From the NCBI RefSeq assembly GCF_014204515.1, contig NZ_JACHLI010000045.1:1-46755 (forward strand): a stretch of DNA of 46,755 nucleotides. The letters run 5' to 3'. Shown in pieces: positions 1-7,482 of the stretch; the first letter of the stretch is position 1; each line of letters starts with the position of its first letter. Both the position numbers and the translations under genes were made by a program. A model generated the notes under the pieces. The model ran no database searches, was not told where the DNA came from, and saw only the letters and a program-made list of their open reading frames with translations. This DNA is from Pseudomonas nitroreducens. GTDB lineage: Bacteria; Pseudomonadota; Gammaproteobacteria; Pseudomonadales; Pseudomonadaceae.

Positions 1-42
1 AAACTGACTCGCATTGCCTTTGCCCTGATGACGACTGAGCAG

Positions 43-67
43 GCGTATCGGCCTGCGGCCGATACGC
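43..67. other. Perfect stem-loop at left edge
   Basis: Two 11-base arms (GCGTATCGGCC and its exact complement) flank a 3-base loop. No T-run follows on either strand, so it is not a standard intrinsic terminator. It may end a gene lying left of the window or be a REP-like element. The rest of 1-134 holds no gene that I can see. Confidence 0.5.
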
Positions 68-134
68 GGGGGTAGACATAGAATCTCCTACGCCATACCC
101 AGATTTCGCGGCGAGCTTGTTTGTGAGAAATAAG

Positions 135-162
135 ATACGAAATATTCGTATTTACATATAAT
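135..162 (+). promoter_or_regulatory. Palindromic operator next to a TATAAT -10 box
   Basis: ATACGAA (135-141) and TTCGTAT (145-151) form a perfect 7-3-7 palindrome. A consensus -10 hexamer TATAAT lies at 157-162, placing the palindrome over the expected -35 region of the receptor gene's promoter. No good -35 hexamer is visible, which suggests an activator-dependent or repressed promoter. The palindrome matches a Fur box at only about 10 of 19 positions, so another regulator is possible. Confidence 0.45.
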
Positions 163-275
163 TTACATCTGCATACACTTTGGCCCCCGCCGGCGTCCCA
201 CGCAGGCCTTCGCCAACCCGAGTCATTGCGCCAACAGAGCGCAAAACCTCGAACCCCAAAGGAACCCTTCAGCAG

Positions 276-2675
276 ATGAAAGACGTAGCCTCGGGCGCTC
301 TCCTGCTCAGTCTCTCCACCTTTGCTCTCTCCGCAGTCGGCGCCCCCGTGGCCATCGACCTGCCCAAGCAGCCCCTGGCCGCTTCCCTGGAGCAATTGCA
401 GTCCGCGAGCGGAATGCGGATTTCCTATGATCGTGCCCAGGCCGCCCAGATCGACGCGCCGGCACTCAAGGGCAACATGGAGCCGGGCGAGGCGCTCGAT
501 CGTCTGTTGGCGGACAGCGGCCTGCAGGGCACGGTCAGCGGCAACAGTGCGCAGGTCAGCGGCAGCACGCAGACCGCCGCCAGCGACAGCGTCGACCTGG
601 GCGCCACCGAGATCGTCGGCGCCGCTCCCGTGGCACCGGGCACCACCGAGGGCACCGGCTCCTACACCACCGGCGTGATGCGCACCTCCACCAAGCTGAA
701 CATGACCATCCGCGAGACGCCGCAGTCGGTCAGCGTGGTGACCCGCCAGCAGATGGACGACCAGGACATGCAGGATCTGGACGACGCGATCCGCGGCGTC
801 ACCGGCATGACCGTGCAGCAGTACGGCCCGGCACGCGTGAGCTACGCCGCCCGTGGCTTCGACGTCGACAACATCATGTACGACGGCCTCACCACTGGCA
901 TCTCCACCTACACCCAGGACGTGATCACCGCGGCCGACCTGGCGATGTTCGACCGCGTCGAAGTGGTGCGCGGCGCCACCGGCCTGATGCAGGGCGCGGG
1001 CAACCCGGCGGCGGCGATCAACATGGTGCGCAAGCGTCCGACCCAGGATTTCCACATGAGCCTGGAAGGCAGCGCCGGCACCTGGGACCGCTACCGCAGC
1101 CAGGTCGACGTGTCCGGCCCGTTGAACAGCGAAGGCACCCTGCGCGGCCGCGCGGTGGCCGCCTACGAAACCCACGACAGCTTCCAGGACGTGGTCAGCG
1201 GCGAGCGCGGCGTGCTCTACGGCATCACCGAGGCCGACCTGACACCGGACACCACCCTGACCCTGGGGGCGTCCTACCAGAACGACAACAAGAACGACAA
1301 CTGGGTGGGCCTGCCGGCGCCGCTGGGTGGTCGTCACCTGGACCTCAAGCGTTCCTCCTACTACGGCGCCGACTGGTCCCACTGGGATACCACCACCACC
1401 CACCTGTTCGGCGACGTGGTGCACCGCTTCGACAACGGCTGGCAGATGAAGGTCGCCGCCGACAAGCTGTGGGCGCGCATCGACATGCTCGGCCTGTACA
1501 ACAGCTGCTACTACACCCAGGACTGCCCGACCATGGTCCAGGGGCCGGGCCAGTATGCGTACACTGACGACCACCAGAGCTACGACGCCTTCGCCAACGG
1601 CCCGTTCCAGGCCTTCGGCCGCGAGCACGAGCTGGCCTTCGGCGGCAGCTACCGCGAGGAACGCTTCGACGGCCATGGCGGCTGGGGCGACCTGTACTAC
1701 AAGGACGGTTCGCCGGTCACGCCGTTCGACCCGACCCAGTGGGACCCGGGCTCGGTGCAGAAGCCGAACATCGACATGAGCCTGTGGAACATGAAGCTCG
1801 ACCAGGAGCAGAAGGGCGCCTACGTCACTACCCGACTGAACATCGCCGACCCGCTCAAGGTCATCCTCGGCGGCCGACTGGACTGGTACGAGGCCGACCC
1901 GCACAACGACAGCGGCACCCAGAAGGTTACCCGCAACGTCACCCGCTACGCCGGCGTGGTCTATGACCTGAACGAGGTGTACTCGGTCTACGCCAGCTAC
2001 ACCGACATCTTCAAGCCGCAGAGCAACTTCGACGCCAGCGGCAGCCTGCTCGACCCGATCACCGGCAAGAACTACGAGATCGGCCTGAAGGGAGAACACT
2101 TCGGCGGTGCGCTGAACACCCAGCTGGCGATCTTCCAGATCGACCAGGAAAACCGCGCCACCGACGACACCAGCGGCCCCTCGCCGTGCCCCAGCTCGCC
2201 GACCTCGCTGTACTGTTCGCGCGCTTCGGGCAAGGTGCGCAGCCAGGGCGTCGACATGGAGATCAGCGGTGCCCTGACCGAGAACTGGCAGGCCATGGCG
2301 GGTTACACTTACGTCGACGCCAAGTACAAGCACGACAGCAACGAGGACAACGTCGGCAAGCCGTTCGACCCGAGCAAACCGCGCCACCTGTTCAAGCTCG
2401 CCACCAGCTACACCCTGCCGGGTGAGCTGCACCAATGGCGCGTGGGCGGCAACGTCGTGACCCAGAGCCAGACCGAGGACACCAGCACCGGCTTCCAGCA
2501 GGGCGGCTACACCGTGGTCAACACGCTGCTGGGCTACAAGGTCAACGAGAACATCGATACCCGGGTGAACTTCAACAACATCTTCGACAAGTACTATTAC
2601 AGCGGCATCAGCTTCGGCAACCTGAACTACGGCGAGCCGCGCAACCTGATGTTCACGGTGAAGTACTCGATGTGA
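276..2675 (+). CDS. TonB-dependent siderophore receptor with STN domain
   Basis: Outer-membrane gated channel, probably for a ferric siderophore, powered by TonB-ExbB-ExbD. I chose the ATG at 276 (799 aa) over an upstream TTG at 180 because it gives a compact signal peptide (MKDVASG, hydrophobic core, SAVGA) with AAAGGA about 12 bases upstream. After the signal come an STN secretin/TonB short domain (MRISYDRAQ region, about residues 25-90), a plug domain (ETPQSVSVVTRQQMDDQ, VEVVRGATGLMQGAGNPAA) and a long beta-barrel. The STN domain is typical of transducer receptors that signal to a FecR-type anti-sigma factor, but no sigma/anti-sigma pair is visible beside it. The chain ends in Met rather than the usual C-terminal Phe. 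The substrate cannot be read from sequence. Confidence 0.93.
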   Translation: MKDVASGALLLSLSTFALSAVGAPVAIDLPKQPLAASLEQLQSASGMRISYDRAQAAQIDAPALKGNMEPGEALDRLLADSGLQGTVSGNSAQVSGSTQTAASDSVDLGATEIVGAAPVAPGTTEGTGSYTTGVMRTSTKLNMTIRETPQSVSVVTRQQMDDQDMQDLDDAIRGVTGMTVQQYGPARVSYAARGFDVDNIMYDGLTTGISTYTQDVITAADLAMFDRVEVVRGATGLMQGAGNPAAAINMVRKRPTQDFHMSLEGSAGTWDRYRSQVDVSGPLNSEGTLRGRAVAAYETHDSFQDVVSGERGVLYGITEADLTPDTTLTLGASYQNDNKNDNWVGLPAPLGGRHLDLKRSSYYGADWSHWDTTTTHLFGDVVHRFDNGWQMKVAADKLWARIDMLGLYNSCYYTQDCPTMVQGPGQYAYTDDHQSYDAFANGPFQAFGREHELAFGGSYREERFDGHGGWGDLYYKDGSPVTPFDPTQWDPGSVQKPNIDMSLWNMKLDQEQKGAYVTTRLNIADPLKVILGGRLDWYEADPHNDSGTQKVTRNVTRYAGVVYDLNEVYSVYASYTDIFKPQSNFDASGSLLDPITGKNYEIGLKGEHFGGALNTQLAIFQIDQENRATDDTSGPSPCPSSPTSLYCSRASGKVRSQGVDMEISGALTENWQAMAGYTYVDAKYKHDSNEDNVGKPFDPSKPRHLFKLATSYTLPGELHQWRVGGNVVTQSQTEDTSTGFQQGGYTVVNTLLGYKVNENIDTRVNFNNIFDKYYYSGISFGNLNYGEPRNLMFTVKYSM

Positions 2676-2702
2676 TCCGCCGGCGCGGATGAGCTCCACG
2701 AT

Positions 2703-2727
2703 AAAGCCCCGCATTGCGGGGCTTTTC
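2703..2727. terminator. Bidirectional intrinsic terminator
   Basis: A GC-rich hairpin (AAAGCCCCGC, loop ATT, GCGGGGCTTT) is followed by TTTT on the plus strand, with a matching A-run on its left side. It sits between the receptor stop and the convergent methyltransferase stop, so it can serve both. Confidence 0.85.
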
Positions 2728-2769
2728 TATTTGGGGCAGGGGGGATTGCTGCTCAGGGAGCCCGACGGC

Positions 2770-3708
2770 TCAGCCCAGGCGGAACACCAGCGCCTTGAGG
2801 CCGCTGTCTGCCTCGATATCGGCGAACTCCGGCGGGTTCTCCAGGCGCTCGACGAAGCGCAGCTGTGGTGCCTCGGCGGCCATGCCCTGGAGGAGGAAGT
2901 CGACGCCCACGCCGGGATCGTTCACGCAGGCCAGCACCGTGCCGGCGCCGTCCAGCAGTTCCGGCAGGCGCCGCAGGACGCGGGCGTAGTCCTTGTCGAG
3001 GACGAAGCTGCCTTTCTGGAAGCTCGGCGGGTCGATGATGATCAGATCGTACGGGCCGGATTTCTTCACCTTGCCCCAGGACTTGAACAGGTCGTGGTCG
3101 AGGAAGCTCACCTTCGACAGGTCGTGGCCGTTCAGGCGGTGGTTGTCGCGGCCACGGCTGAGGGCGGCGCGGGCCATGTCCAGGTTGACCACCTGCTGCG
3201 CGCCGCCGGCAATGGCCGCCACGGAGAAGCCGCAGGTGTAGGCGAACAGGTTGAGCACGCGCAGGTCCTTCGAGTGGGCCTGCACCCACTGGCGGCCGTA
3301 GCGCATATCGAGGAACAGGCCGTTGTTCTGCTTGCGGCCCAGGTCCAGCTGATAGCGCAGGCCGTGCTCGCTGATCTGCCAGCCGTCGAATGTTTCGCCG
3401 TGGAGCACCTCCAGGGTGCTTTCCAGGGTGTAGCGGTGTTGCAGCATCAGGCTACGGGCGCCAGTGGCGCGCCAGATGTCGCCCTGGGCCAGTTCCACCA
3501 GCATCGCCCGCAGCGCGTTCAGCTCGTCCTCGGCTGGCTCGCGGAACAGCGACACCAGTAGCACGCCCTCCAGCCAATCGGCGGTGACCTGCTCCAGCCC
3601 AGGCCAGCGGCGGCCGCGACCATGGAACAGGCGGCGGGTTTCCGCGGGGGCGGGGTTCAGGGCGGCGAGCAGTTGCTCGCGCAGGGTGGCGATGGCGTCG
3701 GTGTTCAT
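2770..3708 (-). CDS. Class I SAM-dependent rRNA methyltransferase (RlmI/RlmK-like)
   Basis: A 312-aa SAM-dependent methyltransferase resembling the COG1092 family of 23S rRNA modifiers. Visible motifs are GLFLDMRYGR before the SAM fold, motif I LNLFAYTCGFSVAA, acidic VNLDMAR, and motif IV IIIDPPSFQ. The architecture resembles the RlmK half of E. coli RlmKL and lacks the N-terminal PUA domain of RlmI. The ATG at 3708 is preferred to an in-frame TTG at 3741 because an AGAAAGA sequence lies just upstream of it. The gene stands alone, convergent with the receptor gene across a shared terminator. The exact modified nucleotide is not predictable here. Confidence 0.82.
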   Translation of the reverse strand: MNTDAIATLREQLLAALNPAPAETRRLFHGRGRRWPGLEQVTADWLEGVLLVSLFREPAEDELNALRAMLVELAQGDIWRATGARSLMLQHRYTLESTLEVLHGETFDGWQISEHGLRYQLDLGRKQNNGLFLDMRYGRQWVQAHSKDLRVLNLFAYTCGFSVAAIAGGAQQVVNLDMARAALSRGRDNHRLNGHDLSKVSFLDHDLFKSWGKVKKSGPYDLIIIDPPSFQKGSFVLDKDYARVLRRLPELLDGAGTVLACVNDPGVGVDFLLQGMAAEAPQLRFVERLENPPEFADIEADSGLKALVFRLG

Positions 3709-3764
3709 GCTGGCGGTCTTTCTGTACAGGCGAATGGGCAAATCGGGGCGGCGATTCTACGCGC

Positions 3765-4256
3765 TCAGGCGCCGTGGCGCTGCACCTGCAGTTTTTCCTC
3801 CGGGCGCGGGGCGACGAAGTAGCGATTCAGTGCCTCGTAGCCGGCCGGGTCCAGCGGCGCTGCCAGCGGCGCGATGGCGTGACGGGCGAGCAGGCGGCTG
3901 CGGCAGGTATCCGGGTCGACGTCGAGGAAATGCAGGCAGTGCGCCGCGCCGGCCTGTTGCGCCAGGTCGATCAGCCAGCGGCGGTCGGCCAGGGTATTGG
4001 CGGGAATATCCAGCACCACGCTGGTGCCGGCGCGCAGCAGGCCGACCACGTGCGGGCCCATGACCTTGCGCACGCGGCGGGCGTAGAGCTGGTAGTCGTC
4101 GGGGTTGCTGATGCCCCAGGGGAACAGCTCGGCCAGCCACTGTTCCTCGGCCAGCATCACGGTGCCCGGCGCCTCGGCCAGCTGCCGCGCCAGGCAGGAC
4201 TTGCCCGACGCCGCCTTGCCGCACAGCAGGTGCAGCGTGCCTGTCTGCGGACTCAT
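3765..4256 (-). CDS. P-loop ATPase/kinase-like protein
   Basis: A 163-aa protein with a clear Walker A motif GKAASGKS at residues 13-20 (GxxxxGKS) and no second large domain, as in small P-loop kinases (zeta-toxin, gluconate or chloramphenicol phosphotransferase-like fold). Family members phosphorylate small molecules or nucleotides; the substrate is not identifiable. The ATG at 4256 overlaps the TGA of the preceding SnoaL-like gene (ATGA), so the two are translationally coupled and share a transcript. A longer in-frame start at 4304 would lie inside that neighbour and is less likely. Confidence 0.78.
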   Translation of the reverse strand: MSPQTGTLHLLCGKAASGKSCLARQLAEAPGTVMLAEEQWLAELFPWGISNPDDYQLYARRVRKVMGPHVVGLLRAGTSVVLDIPANTLADRRWLIDLAQQAGAAHCLHFLDVDPDTCRSRLLARHAIAPLAAPLDPAGYEALNRYFVAPRPEEKLQVQRHGA

Positions 4257-4669
4257 GTCGTGGCCTCCAGCAGGTCGGTGCCGTAGGAGTTGTCGACCGC
4301 GCAACGCCAGGCGCCGTCGGCTTCGCGGCGGAACACGTAGGTGGCGCGGCGGCTCAGCTTGCCGAGGCTGGTGTCGAGCAGGGTCTGCGCGACCACCAGG
4401 GCGGTGTCGCCGGTCTCGAGGATTTCCAGGCGGCCCTGGCGCACCCGCAGGTTGTGCCCGAAATGCTCGGCGATGGCGACGAAGGCCTGGCGGATCTGCG
4501 CCTTGCCGCGCGCCAGCAGGCCGGGCTTGACCACCAGCAGTGCATCGTCGGTGTAGAACGCCAGCAGCGCATCGAAATCCTCGCGGCCGATGGCTTCGTC
4601 GGCGGCCTGGATGAGCGCTTGCAGGGGATGCTGCAACGCGTGGGGTTCTGCTTGGAAAGCCTGGTCCAT
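4253..4669 (-). CDS. SnoaL/NTF2-like protein (SgcJ/DUF4440 type)
   Basis: A 138-aa protein with the cone-shaped SnoaL/NTF2 fold signature: AADEAIGREDFDALLAFY, TDDALLVVKPG, a GKAQIRQAF helix and a C-terminal WRCAVDNSYGTDLL. Members act as small-ligand binders or enzymes of many kinds, and no catalytic pair is diagnostic here. It is the first gene of a two-gene unit with the P-loop protein. Its start lies about 37 bases after an intrinsic terminator that belongs to an upstream attenuator-like leader, so its transcription may depend on readthrough. Confidence 0.8.
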   Translation of the reverse strand: MDQAFQAEPHALQHPLQALIQAADEAIGREDFDALLAFYTDDALLVVKPGLLARGKAQIRQAFVAIAEHFGHNLRVRQGRLEILETGDTALVVAQTLLDTSLGKLSRRATYVFRREADGAWRCAVDNSYGTDLLEATT

Positions 4670-4705
4670 CAGTGTCTCCTCGATCGGGAGCCTCGGACGA
4701 CGGGC

Positions 4706-4783
4706 ATTAAAAAACCCGCCGGGAGGCGGGTTTGGTTGTTCGCTTGAATGCGCTAACCCACCATCGGAGCGATGGTGGTAATA
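4706..4783 (-). promoter_or_regulatory. Attenuator: competing hairpins and terminator
   Basis: Read on the minus strand, four segments follow the classic attenuator order. Segment 1 (4778-4770, CCACCATCG) pairs with segment 2 (4766-4758, CGATGGTGG) across a 3-base loop. Part of segment 2 (4762-4755, GGTGGGTT) can instead pair with segment 3 (4732-4725, AACCCGCC) over 8 base pairs with one wobble. Segment 3 also pairs with segment 4 (4720-4712), giving a terminator hairpin followed by six T. The three pairings exclude one another. The terminator ends about 37 bases before the SnoaL-like gene. Confidence 0.72.
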
Positions 4784-4815
4784 ATCTGCTGGAAGGTGCG
4801 GTTGGCGGCATTCAT
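4753..4815 (-). CDS. Putative 20-aa leader peptide with Ile/Thr control codons
   Basis: A short frame encodes MNAANRTFQQIITTIAPMVG, ending in TAG at 4755-4753. Residues 11-15 are Ile-Ile-Thr-Thr-Ile, encoded by ATT ATT ACC ACC ATC (4785-4771). These codons sit immediately before and within segment 1 of the hairpin set, exactly where a stalled ribosome would mask it. No strong Shine-Dalgarno sequence precedes the ATG. An extended -10-like TGCTAGCTT ends about 7 bases upstream, so the mRNA could be nearly leaderless. I infer a ribosome-mediated attenuation leader; I do not recognise it as a described family. Confidence 0.6.
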   Translation of the reverse strand: MNAANRTFQQIITTIAPMVG

Positions 4816-4943
4816 GGATCCGAAGCTAGCAGAAGTTTCACACGTTGCGCCAGTGCTCTTTTTTCCTGCCGGCATGGCATGATCGCGCCGCGCCACTGTC
4901 CAAGCGCTATCGAACACTCCACGCCGTAGCGGAGCCTTCCTCC

Positions 4944-5564
4944 ATGCCATCCCCCTTAGCGACCCGTCTCCTGCGCGCCCTGGCGCTGCTTGCCGGCCTG
5001 GCCGCATCCGCCGATTCCCTGGCCGCCGCGTGCCCGGCCGGGCAGCGCCAGGTCTGCCTGGACAGCTGCATCTGCCTGCCGGACCTGGGCACCGTGCTCG
5101 GCCCGGTGCTTTCCGACACTCGCAAGATGGCCGCCCAGGCCCTGGGCGTGTGGCTGCAACAGTCCCGCGAGCAGGCGGCGCAGGGCGGCACCGAGCCGAT
5201 CCCGCTGGAAATCCGCGCACAGCTGCAACCGTATTACTCGGACGATGTGCTGATGGCGGCGCGTTATTCCACCGGCGCGCTGGACCAGTTCAACGCCGCC
5301 CAGGCGATCATGCAGAACCCCGACACCGAGGCCGTCACCCTGGTGGACGTGATCGTCTTCCGCCGCGAGGAAGACGCGCAGAAGGACGTCGCCCTCTGGG
5401 CCCACGAACTGTGGCACGTGAAGCAATACCAGGAATGGGGCGTGCAGGGTTTCGCCACGCGCTATTCGGAGGACTTCGACGCCGTGGAAGCGCCGGCCTA
5501 CGAGATGCAGCGCCGGGTCGCCAAGGACCTGCGCGACGGCAAGCTCGGCGCACAGACACCCTGA
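4944..5564 (+). CDS. Secreted HExxH (DUF4157-like) putative metallopeptidase
   Basis: A 206-aa protein with a Sec signal peptide (basic start, LLRALALLAGLAA core, cleavage near SLAAA) and several cysteines just after it (residues 30, 38, 42, 44). A zinc-protease-like motif WAHELWHVKQYQEWG has His154, Glu155 and His158; a downstream acidic stretch (EDFDAVEAPAYE) may give a third ligand. This resembles DUF4157-type domains, which are often attached to secreted toxins but here stand alone. The ATG at 4944 has GGAG 9 bases upstream. It converges on the efflux channel gene with 3 bases between stops. Catalytic activity is inferred only. Confidence 0.65.
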   Translation: MPSPLATRLLRALALLAGLAASADSLAAACPAGQRQVCLDSCICLPDLGTVLGPVLSDTRKMAAQALGVWLQQSREQAAQGGTEPIPLEIRAQLQPYYSDDVLMAARYSTGALDQFNAAQAIMQNPDTEAVTLVDVIVFRREEDAQKDVALWAHELWHVKQYQEWGVQGFATRYSEDFDAVEAPAYEMQRRVAKDLRDGKLGAQTP

Positions 5565-5567
5565 GGA

Positions 5568-7061
5568 TCAGCGGCTGGCGCTGGCCTCCGGCGCCGGCGT
5601 GCCGCCGCCCAGGGCCTTGCACAGGGCGATCAGCGTCAGGCGCAGCTGGGTATCGCTGTCCACCACGTCGCGGCGCGATTGCAGGTAGGCGCGCTGGGCG
5701 TCCAGTTCCACCAGGAAGTCGGTCATGCCGCCGGCATAGCGTGCCTTGGCCATGCCGTAGGCGGCGTCGCTGCTGCGCAGTTTTTCCTGCAGGCGCTGGT
5801 TGCGCTGGCGTTCGGCGCCGTAGTGGCTCAAGGCGTCGTCCACTTCCTGCCAGGCCTTGAGCACGGTCTGCTGGTAGGACACCGCCGCCTCCTGCTCCTC
5901 CAGCTTGCGCAGGTTGATCTGCGAGCGCCGCCGGCCATTGTCGAAGATCGGCAGCGACAGGCTCGGGCCGACGTTCCAGGTGCGGCTGCCCCAGTCGCTG
6001 AACTTGCCGTCGTCCGCCGATTCGTAGCCGAAGCTGGCGCCCAGGCGGATCGACGGGTAGAGATCGGCCACGGCCACGCCGATGTTGGCGGTGGCGGCGT
6101 GCAGCTGGGCTTCGGCGGCGCGGATGTCCGGGCGGCGGCGGGCCACTTCCGAAGGCAGGCCCAGGCTCAGGTCAGGCGTTTGCGGAGCGCTCTGGGCGAC
6201 GGGCCTGAGGTCCTCGCGCAGACTGCCGGGCTCGGCGCCGATCAGCACGCCGATCTGGTTGATCGTCGCGCTTTCGCTGGCGTGCAGCTGCGGCAGGCTG
6301 GAGCGCAGGTCGGCGAGCTGGCCGCGCTGGCGCTCGACGTCGAAGTCGTCCACCAGGCCGCCGTCGGCGCGCACCTGGATCAGCTGCATCGATTCTTCGG
6401 TGGCGGTGATGTCCTGATTCGCCACGGCGATCTGCTGCTGGATGCCGCGCAGTTCGAAGTAGGCACGGGCCAGTTCCGCGGAAACCCCCAGGCGCGTCTC
6501 CTTGAACATCGCCTGCTGCGCTGCCACGCTGGCGTCGGCAGCCTCCACGGAGCGGCGGATGCGGCCCCACAGGTCGGGCTCCCAGGAGGCGTCGAAACCG
6601 GCCTGGTAGAGGGTGAAGGGCTGCGCCAGGACCTTGCTTACCGCGGCGCTGTCGCCGGCGGGGGCGATGCGCTGGATCATCAGGGCGTTGGCGCCGTTCT
6701 CGCTGAGGCGCTGGCGGGCCACCGAGCCGGAGGCATTGACGTCCACGCCACGCTGGGCCGCCACCATCTGCCGCTGCATGCGGCTCTGGGCGAAGCGCAG
6801 CACGGCGGTGTTGAGGTCCGGGCTGGCCTTGTCGGCGCGGCGCTGCAGGTTGTTCAGCACCGGGTCGTTGAACAGCGTCCACCAATCTTCGCTAAGGCGC
6901 ACATTGCCCTGTGCCGGGTGCAGCTGCGCATCGCCGGCATGCGCGGCCTGCCAGCTGGCTGGCGACTGGGTTTTCGGCGCCTCGTAGTCGGGGCCGACGG
7001 CGCAGCCGGCGAGGCCGGCGCCGAGCAGGGCGAGGGAAACGAGGCGAGACGTGCGGTTCAT
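5568..7061 (-). CDS. Outer-membrane efflux lipoprotein, NodT/OprM family
   Basis: A 497-aa TolC-like outer-membrane channel for a tripartite exporter. The N-terminus is a lipoprotein signal with lipobox LAGC (Cys20) followed by AVGPDYEAP, the hallmark of the NodT/OprM group. Two repeated coiled-coil halves are visible (ARAYFELRGIQQQIAVANQ; KARYAGGMTDFLVELDAQRAYL). The ATG at 7061 follows AAAAGG at good spacing; an in-frame GTG at 7070 is less likely. It is the last gene of the minus-strand operon with the ABC permeases, ATPase and HlyD adaptor, and presumably provides their outer-membrane exit. Confidence 0.92.
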   Translation of the reverse strand: MNRTSRLVSLALLGAGLAGCAVGPDYEAPKTQSPASWQAAHAGDAQLHPAQGNVRLSEDWWTLFNDPVLNNLQRRADKASPDLNTAVLRFAQSRMQRQMVAAQRGVDVNASGSVARQRLSENGANALMIQRIAPAGDSAAVSKVLAQPFTLYQAGFDASWEPDLWGRIRRSVEAADASVAAQQAMFKETRLGVSAELARAYFELRGIQQQIAVANQDITATEESMQLIQVRADGGLVDDFDVERQRGQLADLRSSLPQLHASESATINQIGVLIGAEPGSLREDLRPVAQSAPQTPDLSLGLPSEVARRRPDIRAAEAQLHAATANIGVAVADLYPSIRLGASFGYESADDGKFSDWGSRTWNVGPSLSLPIFDNGRRRSQINLRKLEEQEAAVSYQQTVLKAWQEVDDALSHYGAERQRNQRLQEKLRSSDAAYGMAKARYAGGMTDFLVELDAQRAYLQSRRDVVDSDTQLRLTLIALCKALGGGTPAPEASASR

Positions 7062-7106
7062 CGATGGCACCTTTTCAGAATTGCACCTTTTCAGATTCGC
7101 GGGGCG

Positions 7107-7415
7107 CTAGTCATCGGACGAGCCCTCGAAACGCCGTGCGACGTAGCCCATCACCAGGCCGCCGAAAATGCCGACCAGGCCGCAGGCCAGGCCCATGGAA
7201 CGATTGGTCACCATGCCGACGTTCTTCACGTGGGTCGGCAGGCCCAGCAGGCCGATGAAGAACAGCATCGCCAGCGACAGGGCGATCAGGTAGATGCCGC
7301 CGGCGCGCCAGGAGTTGGTGGGGATGCCCTTGCGACGGCAGTACAGGTAGCCCAGCCAGAACGGCAGGGCGAGCTGGGTGACGGCGAAGACGATGAACTG
7401 GCTGGTTTCGCTCAT
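7107..7415 (-). CDS. Small membrane protein of unknown function
   Basis: A 102-aa protein with three hydrophobic segments (IVFAVTQLALPFWLGYLYC, IYLIALSLAMLFFIGLLG, MGLACGLVGIFGGLVMGYVA) and a charged C-terminus RRFEGSSDD. I do not recognise a family. It lies between the second ABC permease (67 bases upstream) and the NodT channel (45 bases downstream), so it is probably co-transcribed with the exporter and could be an accessory or assembly subunit. Confidence 0.65.
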   Translation of the reverse strand: MSETSQFIVFAVTQLALPFWLGYLYCRRKGIPTNSWRAGGIYLIALSLAMLFFIGLLGLPTHVKNVGMVTNRSMGLACGLVGIFGGLVMGYVARRFEGSSDD

Positions 7416-7482
7416 GGACAGAGGCTTCTGAAGTGGGTTGAGGGTGAGGGTATTGCATTGCCGGGTCATCTCCAGTGATCGA

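Noticed and set aside
43..67. Intrinsic terminator at the left edge
   Set aside because: The stem is perfect but neither side is followed by a T-run.
135..151. Fur box before the first TonB receptor
   Set aside because: Only about 10 of 19 consensus positions match, and spacing of the palindrome (7-3-7) differs from Fur sites, so I list it as an unknown operator.
2689..3561. Plus-strand frame opposite the methyltransferase
   Set aside because: Shadow of the minus-strand SAM methyltransferase motifs; low-complexity composition.
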